Shown here in pieces: positions 24,131 to 36,396 of a stretch of DNA of 64,000 nt. The notes beneath the pieces are model-generated. The model was not told the DNA's origin and did not search any database. It was given only the letters and a program-made list of their open reading frames with translations. The DNA lies in NCBI RefSeq assembly GCF_051014445.1, contig NW_027488366.1:29406001-29470000 (forward strand), written 5' to 3'. The number at the start of each line of letters is the position of its first letter. Positions within the stretch are counted from its first letter, which is position 1. The translations under genes and the position numbers were made by a program. Source of the DNA: Colletes latitarsis (taxonomy: Eukaryota; Arthropoda; Insecta; Hymenoptera; Colletidae).

Positions 24131-26526
24131 GAGGATAACGCATCTTAGGTCTGGGTTAGGTCTAGGATTTGCCCTCATCAGGCTCATACTTTCGCATATT
24201 TCTCATACTTCATGGCTAGATCCTTGGCTATTTCTGGATTGGATCACGTAGTAAAGTGGTACCACACTGAAACATTCAATGAAACCTGGTCTGGATAAAT
24301 ATTTTAGAGGATAACGCATCTTAGGTCTGGGTTAGGTCCAAGATTTGCCCACATCAGACTCATACTTTCGCACATTTCTCATACTTCATGGCTAGATCCT
24401 GGGCTATTTCTGGATTGGATTACGTAGTAATGTGGTACCACACTGAAACAGTCAATTAAACCTGGTATCGATCAATATTTTAGAGGATAACGCATGTTAG
24501 GTCTGGGATAAGTCTGGGATTTGCCCTCATCAGGCTCATACTTTCGCGTTTTTCACATACTTGTTGAACAGATCCTGGGTTTTTTCTGGTTTGGATCACG
24601 TAGTAATATGGGTACACACTGATACAATCAACTAAACCTGGTCTTGATAAATATTTTAGAGGATAACGCATGTTAGGTCTGGGATAGGTCTGGGATTTGC
24701 CCTCATCAGGCTCATACTTTCGCACACTTCACATACTCGTTGAACAGATCCTGGGTTATTTTCTGGTTTGGATCACATAGTAATGTGGTACCAAACTGAA
24801 ACAGTCGGTTAAACCTAGTTTCGATCAATATTTTAGAGGATAACGCAAGTTAGGTCTGGGATAGGTGTGGGATTTGCCCTCATCAGACTCATACTTACGC
24901 ACACTTCACATACTTGTTGAACAGATCCTGGGTTTTTTCTGGTTTGGATCACATAGTAATGTGGTACCAAACTGAAACAGTCGATTAAACCAGGTTTCGA
25001 TAAATATTTTAGAGGATAACGCATGTTAGGTCTGGGATAGGTCTGGGATTTTCACTCATCAGACTCATACTTTCGCATTCTTCTCATACCTGTTGAACTG
25101 ATCCTGGGTTTTTTCTGGATTGGATCACGTAGTAATGTGGTACCGCACTGAAACAGTCGATTAAACCTGGTTTCGATCAATATTTTAGAGGAAAACGCAA
25201 GTTAAGTCTGGGATTGGTCTGGGATTTGACCTCATCAGACTCATACTTTCGCACAATTCACATACTCGTTGACAAGATCCTGGGTTTTGTTCTGGTTTGG
25301 ATCACGTAGTAATGTGGTTCCACACTGAAACAGTCGATTAAACCTGGTTTCGATCAATATTTTAGAGGATAACGCAAGTTAGGTCTGGGATAGGTCTGGG
25401 ATTTGCCCTCATCAGGCTCATACTTTCGCGTTTTTCACATACTAGTTGAACAGATCCTGGGTTTTTTCTGGTTTAGATACCGTAGTAGTGTGGTACCACA
25501 CTGAAACAGTCCATTAAACCTGGTTTCGCTCAATATTTTAGAGGATAACGCATGTTAGGTCTAGGTCAGGCCTGGTTTTTTCACTCATCAGACTCATACT
25601 TTCGCATTCTTCACATACTTGTTGAACGGATCCTGGGTTTTTTCTGGTTTGGGTCACGTAGTAATGTGGGACCACACTGAAACAGTCAATTAAACCTGGT
25701 TTCGACCAATATTTTAGAGAATAATTCATGTTGGGTCTAGGTTAGGTCTGGGATTTGCTCTCATCAGGCTCATACTTTCGCACACTTCACATACTTGTTG
25801 AACGGATCCTGGGTTTTTTCTGGTTTGGATCACGTAGTAGTGTGGTACCACACTGAAACAGTCCATTAACCCTGGTTTCGCTCAATATTTTAGACGATAA
25901 CGCATGTTAGGTCTAGGTCAGGCCTGGGATTTTCACTCATCAGACTCATACTTTCGCATTCTTCACATACTTGTTGAACGGATCCTGGGTTTTTTCTGGT
26001 TTGGATCACGTAGTAATGTGGGTCCACACTGAAACAATCAATTAAACTTATTCTTGATAAATATTTTAGAGGATAACGCATGTTAGGTCTGGGATAGGTC
26101 TGGGATTTGCCCTCATCAGGCTCATACTTTCGCACATTTCACATACTCGTTGAACAGATCCTGCGTTATTTTCTGGTTTGGATCACATAGTAATGTGGTA
26201 CCACACTGAAACATTCAATTAAACCTGGTCTTGATAAATATTTTAGAGGATGACGCATGTTAGGTCTGGGTTAGGTCTAGGATTTGCCCTCATCAGGCTC
26301 ATACTTTCGCATATTTCTCATACTTCAAGGCTAGATCCTGGGCTATTTCTGAATTGGATCACGTAGTAAAGTGGTACCACACTGAAACATTCAATGAAAC
26401 CTGGTCTGGATAAATATTTTAGAGGACAACGCATCTTAGGTCTGGGATAGGTCTAAGATTTGCCCTCATCAGGCTCACAGTTTCGCGTTTTTCATATACT
26501 TGTTGAACAGATCCTGGATTTTTTCT
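24131..26526 (+). repeat. 4.4 kb family unit D, partial
   Basis: Starts as units A-C do, but is one monomer shorter near 24,483. After that it tracks unit C at an offset of 2,819 bp. It ends at about 26,526 inside a monomer: the left part is the GATCCTGGATTTTTTC type of this family and the right part (GGATCACATAG onward) is the 8.6 kb family. Confidence 0.88.
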
Positions 26527-27776
26527 GGTTTGGATCACATAGTAATGTGGTACCACACTGAAACAGTCGATTAAACCAGGTTTCGATCAATATTTTTGAG
26601 GATAACGCATGTTAGGTCTAGGTTAGTCCTGGGATTTTCACTCATCAGACTCATACTTTCGCATTCTTCACATACTTGTTGAACGGATCCTGGGTTTTTT
26701 CTGGTTTGGAACACGTAGTCATGTGGGTCCACACTGAAACAATCAATTAAACCTGGTCTTGATAAATATTTTAGAGGATAACGAATGTTAGGTCTGGGAT
26801 AGGTCTGGGATTTGCCCTCATCAGACTCATACTTTCGCACACTTCACATACTCGTTGCACAGATCCTGGGTTATTTTCTGGTTTGGATCACGTAGTAATG
26901 TGGGTCCACACCGAAACAATCAATTAAACCTGGTCTTGATAAATATTTTAGAGGATAACGCATGTTAGGTCTGGGATAGGTCTGGGATTTGCCCTCATCA
27001 GGCTCATACTTTCGCGTTTTTCACATACTTGTTGAACAGATCCTGGGTTTTTTCTGGTTTGGGTCACGTAGTAATGTAGTACCACACTGAAACATTCAAT
27101 TAAACCTGGTCTTGATAAATATTTTAGAGGATAACGCATGTTAGGTCTAGGTTAGGTCTGGGATTTGCTCTCATCAGGCTCATTCTTTCGCATATTTCTC
27201 ATACTTGATGGCTATATCCTGGGCTTTTTCTGGACTGCATCACGTAGTAATGAAGTACAACACTGAAATAGTCAATTAAACCTGGTTTCCATCAATATCT
27301 TAGAGGATAACGCAAGCTAGGTCTGGGATAGGTCTGGGATTAGCCCTCATCAGACTCATACTTTCGCACAATTCACATACTCGTTGACAAGATCCTGGGT
27401 TTTTTTTCTGGTTTGGATCACGTAGTAATGTGGTTCCACACTGAAACAGTCGATTAATCCTGGTTTCGATCAATATTTTAGAGGATAACGCAAGTCAGGT
27501 CTGGGATAGGTCTGGGATTTGCCCTCATCAGGCTCATACTTTCGCGTTTTTCACATACTAGTTGAACAGATCCTGGGTTTTTTCTGGTTTGGATCCCGTA
27601 GTAGTGTGGTACCACACTGAAATAGTCCATTAACCCTGGTTTCGCTCAATATTGTAGACGACAACGCATGTTAGGTCTAGGTCAGGCCTGGGATTTTCAC
27701 TCATCAGACTCATACTTTCGCATTCTTCACATACTTGTTGAACGGATGCTGGGTTTTTTCTGGTTTGGATCACGTA

Positions 27777-27778
27777 GA
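27777..27778 (+). other. 18-bp deletion removing the dyad from one monomer
   Basis: The monomer reads CACGTAG directly joined to AAACAATC. The 18 bp between them in sister monomers (for example near 2,580-2,605) include the whole TGTGG-NN-CCACA dyad. The identical deletion lies at 36,395/36,396, exactly 8,618 bp on. It therefore predates the duplication of the 8.6 kb unit. Confidence 0.9.
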
Positions 27779-29223
27779 AACAATCAATTAAACCTGGTCT
27801 TGATAAATATTTTAGAGGATAACGCATGTTAGGTCTGGGATAGGTCTGGGATTTGCCCTCATCAGGCTCATACTTTCGCACACTTGGCATACTCGTTGAA
27901 CAGATCCTGCGTTATTTTCTGGTTTGGATCACATAGTAATGTGGTACCACACTGAAACATTCAATTAAACCTGGTCTTGATAAATATTTTAGAGGATGAC
28001 GCATGTTAGGTCTGGGTTGGGTCTAGGATTTGCCCTCATCAGGCTCATACTTTCGCATATTTCTCATACTACAAGGCTAGATCCTGGGCTATTTCTGAAT
28101 TGGATCACGTAGTAAAGTGGTACCACACTGAAACATTCAATGAAACCTGGTCTGGATAAATATTTTAGAGGACAACGCATCTTAGGTCTGGGATAGGTCT
28201 AAGATTTGCCCTCATCAGGCTCACAGTTTCGCGTTTTTCATATACTTGTTGAACAGATCCTGGGTTTTTTCTGGTTTGGATCACGAAGTAGTGTGGTACC
28301 ACACTGAAACCGTCCATTAAACCTGGTTTCGCTCAATATTTTAGAGGATAACACATGTTAGGTCTAGGTTAGGTCTGGGATTTGCTCTCATCAGGCTCAT
28401 TCTTTCGCATATGTCTCATACTTGATGGCTAGATCCTGTGCTTTTTCCGGATTGCATCACGTAGTAACGTAGTACCACACTGAAACAGTCAACGAAACCT
28501 GGTTTCCATCAATATTTTAGAGGACAACGCAAGTTAGGTCTAGGTAAGGCCTGAGATTTTCACTGATCAGACTCATACATTCGCATTCTTCACATACTTG
28601 TTGAACGGATCCGGGGTTTTTTCTGGTTTGGATCACGTAGTAATGTGGTACCACTCTGAAACATTCTATTAAACCTGGTCTTGATAAATATTTTAGAGGA
28701 TAACGCATGTTAGGTCTGGGTTACGTCTAGGATTTGCCCTCATCAGGCTCATATTTTCGCATATTTCTCATACTTCATGGCTAGATCCTGGGCTGTTTCT
28801 GCATTGTTTCACGTAGTAATGTGGTACCACGCTGAAACAGTCAATTAAACCTGGTTTCGATCAATACTTTAGAGGATAACGCAAGTTAGGTCTGGGATAG
28901 GTCTAGGATTTGCCCTCATCAGGCTCTTACTATCGCATATTTCTCATACTTCATGGCTAGATCCTGGGCTATTTCTGGATTGGATCACGTAGTAAAGTGG
29001 TACCACACTGAAACATTCAATGAAACCGGGTCTGGATAAATATTTTAGAGGATAACGCATCTTAGGTCTGGGTTAGGTCTAAGATTTGCCCTCATCAGGC
29101 TCACAGTTTCGCGTTTTTCACATACTTGTTGAACAGATCCTGGGTTTTTTCTGGTTTGGATCACGTAGTAATGTGGTACCACACTAAAACAGTCAATTAA
29201 ACCTGGTTTCGATCAATATTTTG

Positions 29224-29575
29224 GAGGATAACGCAAGTTAGGTCTGGGATAGGTCTGGGATTTGCTCTCATCAGGCTCATTCTTTCGCATATTTCTCATA
29301 CTTGATGGCTAGATCCTGAGCTTTTTCTGGATTGCATCACGTAGTAATGAAGTACAGCACTGAAACAGTCAATTAAACCTGGTTTCCATCAATATTTTAG
29401 AGGACAACGCAAGTTAGGTCTGGGATAGTTCTGGGATTTGCCCTCATCAGGCTCATTCTTTCGCATATTTCTCATACTTGATGGCTAGATCCTGAGCTTT
29501 TTCTGGATTGCATCACGTAGTAATGAAGTACAGCACTGAAACAGTCAATTAAACCTGGTTTCCATCAATATTTTA
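29224..29575 (+). repeat. Pair of near-identical adjacent monomers, unit E
   Basis: Monomers at 29,224 and 29,400 share the uncommon GAAGTACAGCAC in place of the dyad, and CTGAGCTTTTTCTGG. They represent a single-monomer duplication. The pair recurs 8,618 bp further on. Confidence 0.85.
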
Positions 29576-32045
29576 GAGGACAACGCAAGTTAGGTCTGGG
29601 ATAGTTCTGGGATTTGCCCTCATCAGGCTCATACTGTCGCGTTTTTCACATACTTGTTGAACAGATCCTGGGTTTTTTCTGGTTTGGATCCCGTAGTAGT
29701 GTGGTACCACACTGAAACAGTCCATTAAACCTGGTTTCGCTCAATATTTTAGAGGATAACGCATGTTAGGTCTAGGTCAGGCCTGGTTTTTTCACTCATC
29801 AGAATCATACTTTCGCGTTCTTCACATACCTGTTGAACGGATCCTGGGTTTCTTCTGGTTTGGATCACGTAGTAATGTGGGTCCACACTGAAACAATCAA
29901 TTAAACCTGGTCTTGATAAATATTTTAGAGGATAACGCAAGTTAGGTCTGGGATAGGTCTGGGATTTGCCCTCATCAGACTCATACTTTTGCTCACTTCA
30001 CATACTCGTTGAACAGATCCTGGGTTATTTTCTGGTTTGGATCACATAGTAATGTGGTACCACACTGAAACAGTCGATTAAACCTGGTTTCGATGAATAT
30101 TTTAGAGGATAACGCAAGTTAGGTCTGGGATAGGTCCGGGATTTGCCTTCATCAGGCTCATACTTTCGCATTCTTCTTATACTTGTTGAACTGATCCTGG
30201 GTTTTTTCTGGTTTGGATCACGTAGTAATGTGGGTCCACACTGAAACAATCAATTAAACCTGGTCTTGATAAATATTTTAGAGGATAACGCAAGTTAGGT
30301 CTAGGTAAGGCCTGGGATTTTCACTCATCAGACTCATACATTCGCATTCCTCACATACTTGTTGAACGGATCCTGGGTTTTTTCTGGTTTGTATCACGTA
30401 GTAATGTGGTACCACACTGAAACAGTCCATTAAACCTGGTTTGGATCAATATTTTTGAGGATAACGCATGTTAGGTCTAGGTTAGCCCAGGGATTTTCAC
30501 TCATCAGACTCATACTTTCGCATTCTTCTCATAATTGCTGAACTGATCCTGGGTTTTTTCTGGTTTGGATCACGTAGTAATGTGGTACCACACTGAAACG
30601 GTCGATATAACCTGGTTTCGATCAATATCGTAAAGGATAACGCAAGTTAAGTCTGGGATTGGTCTGGGATTTGACCTCATCAGACTCATACTTTCGCACA
30701 CTTCACATACTCGTTGAACAGATCCTAGGTTATTTTCTGGTTTGGATCACATGGTAATGTGGTTCCACACTGAAACAGTCGATTAAACCAGGTTCCCATC
30801 AATATTTTAGAGGACAACGCAAGTTAGGTCTAGGTAAGGCCTGAGATTTTCACTGATCAGACTCATACATTCGCATTCTTCACATACTTGTTGAACGGAT
30901 CCTGGGTTTTTTCTGGTTTGGATCACGTAGTAATGTGGCACCACACCGAAACACTCAATTAAACCTGGTCTTCATAAATATTTTAGATGATAACGCATGT
31001 TAGGTCTGGGTTACGTCTAGGATTTGCCCTCATCAGGCTCATATATTTGCAAATATTTCTCATACTTCATGGCTAGATCCTGGGCTGTTTCTGCATTGTA
31101 TCACGTAGTAATGTGGTACCACGCTGAAACAGTCAATTAAACCTGGTTTCGATCAATATTTTAGAGGATAACGCATGTTAGGTCTGGGATAGGTCTGGGA
31201 TTTGACCTCATCAGACTCATACTTTCGCACACTTCACATACTCGTTGAACTGATCCTGGGTTATTTTCCGGTTTGGATCACATAGTAATGTGATACCACA
31301 CTGAAACAGTCGATTAAACCAGGTTTCGATCAATATTTTTGAGGATAACGCATGTTAGGTCTAGGTTAGGCCTGGGATTTTCACTCATCAGACTCATACT
31401 TTCGCATTCTTCACATACTTGTTGAACGGATCCTGGGTTTTTTCTGGTTTGGATCACGTAGTAATGTGGGTCCACACTGAAACAATCAATTAAACCTGGT
31501 CTTGATAAATATTTTAGAGGATAACGCATGTTAGGTCTGGGATAGGTCTGGGATTTGCCCTCATCAGACTCATACTTTCGCATTCTTCACATACTTGTTG
31601 AACGGATCCTGGGTTATTTTCTGGTTTGGATCACATAGTAATGTGGTACCACACTGAAACAGTCGATTAAACCTGGTTTCGATGAATATTTTAGAGGATA
31701 ACGCAAGTTAGGTCTGGGATAGGTCCGGGATTTGCCCTCATCAGGCTCATACTTTCGCGTTTTTCACATACTTGTTGAACAGATCCTGGGTTTTTTCTGG
31801 TTTGGGTCACGTAGTAGTGTGATACCACACTGAAACATCCAATTAAATCTGGTTTCGATGAATATTTTAGAGGATAACGCAAGTTAGGTCTGGGATAGGT
31901 CCGGGATTTGCCCTCATCAGGCTCATACTTTCGCGTTTTTCACATACTTGTTGAACAGATCCTGGGTTTTTTCTGGTTTGGATCCCGTAGTAGTGTGGTA
32001 CCACACTGAAACAGTCCATTAAACCTGGTTTCGCTCAATATTTTA

Positions 32046-32749
32046 GTGGATAACGCATGTTAGGTCTAGGTCAGGCCTGGTTTTTCCACTCATCAGAGTC
32101 ATACTTTCGCATTCTTCACATACTTGTTGAACGGATCCTGGGTTTTTTCTGGTTTGGATCACGTAGTAATGTGGGTCCACACTGAAACAATCAATTAAAC
32201 CTGGTCTTGATAAATATTTTAGTGGATAACGCATGTTAGGTCTGGGATAGGTCTGGGATTTGCCCTCATCAGACTCATACTTTCGCACACTTCACATACT
32301 CGTTGAACAGATCCTGGGTTTTTTCTGGTTTGGATCCCGTAGTAGTGTGGTACCACACTGAAACAGTCCATTAAACCTGGTTTCGCTCAATATTTTAGTG
32401 GATAACGCATGTTAGGTCTAGGTCAGGCCTGTTTTTTTCACTCATCAGACTCATACTTTCGCATTCTTCACATACTTCTTGAACGGATCCTGGGTTTTTT
32501 CTGGTTTGGATCACGTAGTAATGTGGGTCCACACTGAAACAATCAATTAAACCTGGTCTTGATAAATATTTTAGTGGATAACGCATGTTAGGTCTGGGAT
32601 AGGTCTGGGATTTGCCCTCATCAGACTCATACTTTCGCACACTTCACATACTCGTTGAACAGATCCTGGGCTATTTCTGGATTGGATCACGTAGTAAAGT
32701 GGTACCACACTGAAACATTCAATGAAACCGGGTCTGGATAAATATTTTA
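32046..32749 (+). repeat. Dimer duplication marked by GTGGATAACGC, unit E
   Basis: Two 352-bp copies (32,046-32,397 and 32,398-32,749) share the start variant TTTTAGTGGATAACGC, which replaces TTTTAGAGGATAACGC. The left relative at about 7,575 has only one such dimer, so this duplication arose after that copy separated. Confidence 0.88.
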
Positions 32750-33982
32750 GAGGATAACGCATCTTAGGTCTGGGTTAGGTCTAAGATTTGCCCTCATCAG
32801 GCTCACAGTTTCGCGTTTTTCACATACTTGTTGAACAGATCCTGGGTTTTTTCTGGTTTGTATCACGCAGTAGTGTGGTACCACACTGAAACAGTCCATT
32901 AAGCCTGGTTTGGATCAATATTTTAGAGGATAACGCATGTTAGGTCTAGGTTAGGTCTGGGATCTTCGCTCATGAGACTCATACTTTCGCATTCTTCACA
33001 TACTTGTTGAACGGATCCTGGGTTTTTTCTGGTTTGGTTCAGGTAGCAATGTGGTACCACACTGAAACATTCAATTAAACCTGGTCTTGATAAATATTTT
33101 AGAGGATAACGCATGTTAGGTTTGGGTTAGGTCTAGGATTTGCCCTCAGCAGGCTCATACTTTCGCATATTTCTCATACTTCATGGCTAGATCCTGGGCT
33201 GTTTCTGGTTTGTATCACGTAGTAATGTGGTACCACGCTGAAACAGTCAATTAAACCTGGTTTCGATCAATATTTTAGAGGATAACGCAAGTTAGGTCTG
33301 GCATAGGTCTGGGATTCGCCCTCATCAGGCTCATACTTTCGCGTTTTTCACATACTTGTTGAACAGATCCTGGGTTTTTTCTGGTTTGTATCACGTAGTA
33401 GTGTGGTACCACACTGAAACAGTCCATTAAACCTGGTTTGGATCAATTGTTTAGAGGATAACGCATCTAAGGTCTAGGTTAGCCCTGGGATTTTCACTCA
33501 TCAGACTCATACTTTCGCATTCTTCTGATACTTGTTGAACTGATCCTGGGTTTTTTCTGGTTTGGATCACGTAGTCATGTGGTACCACACTGAAACAGTC
33601 GATTAAACCTGGTTTCGATCAATATCTTAGAGGATAACGCAAGTTAAGTCTGGGATTGGTCCGGGATTTGACCTCATCAGACACATACTTTCGCACACTT
33701 CACATACTCGTTGAACAGATCCTGGGTTATTTTCTGGTTTGGATCACATAGTAATGTGGTACCGCACTGAAACAGTCGATTAAACCTGGTTTCGATCAAT
33801 ATTTTAGAGAATAATTCATGTTAGGTCTGGGATTGGTCTGGGATTTGCCCTCATCAGGCTCATACTTTCGTGTTTTTCACATACTTGTTGAACAGATCCT
33901 GGCTTTTCTCTGGTTTGGATCACGTAGTAGTGTGGTACCACACTGAAACAGTCCATTAAACCTGGTTTGGATCAATATTTTA

Positions 33983-34158
33983 GAGGATAACGCATGTTAG
34001 GTCTAGGTTAGGTCTGGAATTTGCCCTCATCAGGGTCATACTTTCGCAGTTTTAACATACATGTTGACCTGACCGAGGGTTTTTTCTGCTTTGGATCACG
34101 TAGTAAAGTGGTACCACACTGAAACATTCAATTAAACCTGGTCTTGATAAATATTTTA
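33983..34158 (+). repeat. Divergent monomer subtype, unit E
   Basis: Same subtype as 9,337-9,512, with GTTTTAACATACATG and TTGACCTGACCGAGGG. The copy at 42,601-42,776 is its unit F counterpart. The A-C-C-G form is private to these two. Confidence 0.85.
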
Positions 34159-36394
34159 GAGGATAACGCAAGTTAAGTCTGGGATTGGCCTGGGATTTGG
34201 GCTCATCAGACTCATACTTTCGCACACTTCACATACTCGTTGAACAGATCCTGGGTTACTTTCTGGTTTGGATCACATAGTAATGTGGTACCGCACTGAA
34301 ACAGTCGATTAAACCAGGTTTGGATCAATATTTTTGAGGATAACGCATGTTAGGTCTAGGTTAGGCCTGGGAATTTCACTCATCAGACTCATACTTTCGC
34401 ATTCTTCACATACTTGTAGAACGGATCCTGGGCTTTTCTGGTTTGGATCACGTAGTAATGTGGGACCACACTGAAACAGTCAATTAAACCTGGTCTTGAA
34501 AAATATTTTAGAGGATAACGCATGTTAGGTCTGGATCAGGTCTAGAATTTGCCCTCATCATGCTCATACTTTCGCATCTTTCTCATACATCATGCCTAGA
34601 TCCTGGGCTATTTCTGGAATGTATCACGTAGTAATGTGGTACCACGCTGAAACAGTCGATGAAACCTGGTTCCGATCAATATTTTAGAGGATAACGCAAG
34701 TTAAGTCTGGGATTGGTCTGGGATTTGACCTCATCAGACTCATACATTCGCATTCCTCGCATACTTGTTGAACGGATCCTGGGTTTTTTCTGGTTTGTAT
34801 CACGTAGTAATGTGGTACCACACTGAAACAGTCCATTAAACCTGGTTTGGATTAATATTTTAGAGGATAACGCATGTTAGGTCTAGGTTAGCCCTGGGAT
34901 TTTCACTCATCAGACTCATACTTTCGCATTCTTCTTATACTTGTTGAACTGATCCTGGGTTTTTTCTCGTTTGGATCACGTAGTAATGTGGTACCACACT
35001 GATACAGTCGATTAAACCTGGTTTCGATCAATATTTTAGAGGATAACGCAAGTTAAGTCTGGGATTGGTCTGGGATTTGACCTCATCAGACTCATACTTT
35101 CGCACACTTCACATACTCGTTGAACAGATCCTGGGTTATTTTCTGGTTTGGATCACATAGTAATGTGGTACCACACTGAAACAGTCGATTAAACCAGGTT
35201 TCGATCAATATTTTTGAGGATAACGCATGTTAGGTCTAGGTTAGTCCTGGGATTTTCACTCATCAGACTCATACTTTCGCATTCTTCACATACTTGTTGA
35301 ACGGATCCTGGGTTTTTTCTGGTTTGGAACACGTAGTCATGTGGGTCCACACTGAAACAATCAATTAAACCTGGTCTTGATAAATATTTTAGAGGATAAC
35401 GAATGTTAGGTCTGGGATAGGTCTGGGATTTGCCCTCATCAGACTCATACTTTCGCACACTTCACATACTCGTTGCACAGATCCTGGGTTATTTTCTGGT
35501 TTGGATCACGTAGTAATGTGGGTCCACACCGAAACAATCAATTAAACCTGGTCTTGATAAATATTTTAGAGGATAACGCATGTTAGGTCTGGGATAGGTC
35601 TGGGATTTGCCCTCATCAGGCTCATACTTTCGCGTTTTTCACATACTTGTTGAACAGATCCTGGGTTTTTTCTGGTTTGGGTCACGTAGTAATGTAGTAC
35701 CACACTGAAACATTCAATTAAACCTGGTCTTGATAAATATTTTAGAGGATAACGCATGTTAGGTCTAGGTTAGGTCTGGGATTTGCTCTCATCAGGCTCA
35801 TTCTTTCGCATATTTCTCATACTTGATGGCTATATCCTGGGCTTTTTCTGGACTGCATCACGTAGTAATGAAGTACAACACTGAAATAGTCAATTAAACC
35901 TGGTTTCCATCAATATCTTAGAGGATAACGCAAGCTAGGTCTGGGATAGGTCTGGGATTAGCCCTCATCAGACTCATACTTTCGCACAATTCACATACTC
36001 GTTGACAAGATCCTGGGTTTTTTTTCTGGTTTGGATCACGTAGTAATGTGGTTCCACACTGAAACAGTCGATTAATCCTGGTTTCGATCAATATTTTAGA
36101 GGATAACGCAAGTCAGGTCTGGGATAGGTCTGGGATTTGCCCTCATCAGGCTCATACTTTCGCGTTTTTCACATACTAGTTGAACAGATCCTGGGTTTTT
36201 TCTGGTTTGGATCCCGTAGTAGTGTGGTACCACACTGAAATAGTCCATTAACCCTGGTTTCGCTCAATATTGTAGACGACAACGCATGTTAGGTCTAGGT
36301 CAGGCCTGGGATTTTCACTCATCAGACTCATACTTTCGCATTCTTCACATACTTGTTGAACGGATGCTGGGTTTTTTCTGGTTTGGATCACGTA

Positions 36395-36396
36395 GA
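36395..36396 (+). other. 18-bp deletion of the dyad, second copy
   Basis: Same joint as at 27,777/27,778, with CACGTAG fused to AAACAATC. It is inherited through duplication of the 8.6 kb unit. Confidence 0.9.

Larger units (their letters stand above)
26527..35144 (+). repeat. 8.6 kb higher-order unit E (8,618 bp, 49 monomers)
   Basis: Every diagnostic monomer recurs exactly 8,618 bp downstream, for example 26,571/35,189, 28,517/37,135 and 32,923/41,541. The boundary positions are approximate by tens of bases because the joints fall in sequence shared by the flanking monomers. Confidence 0.92.
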
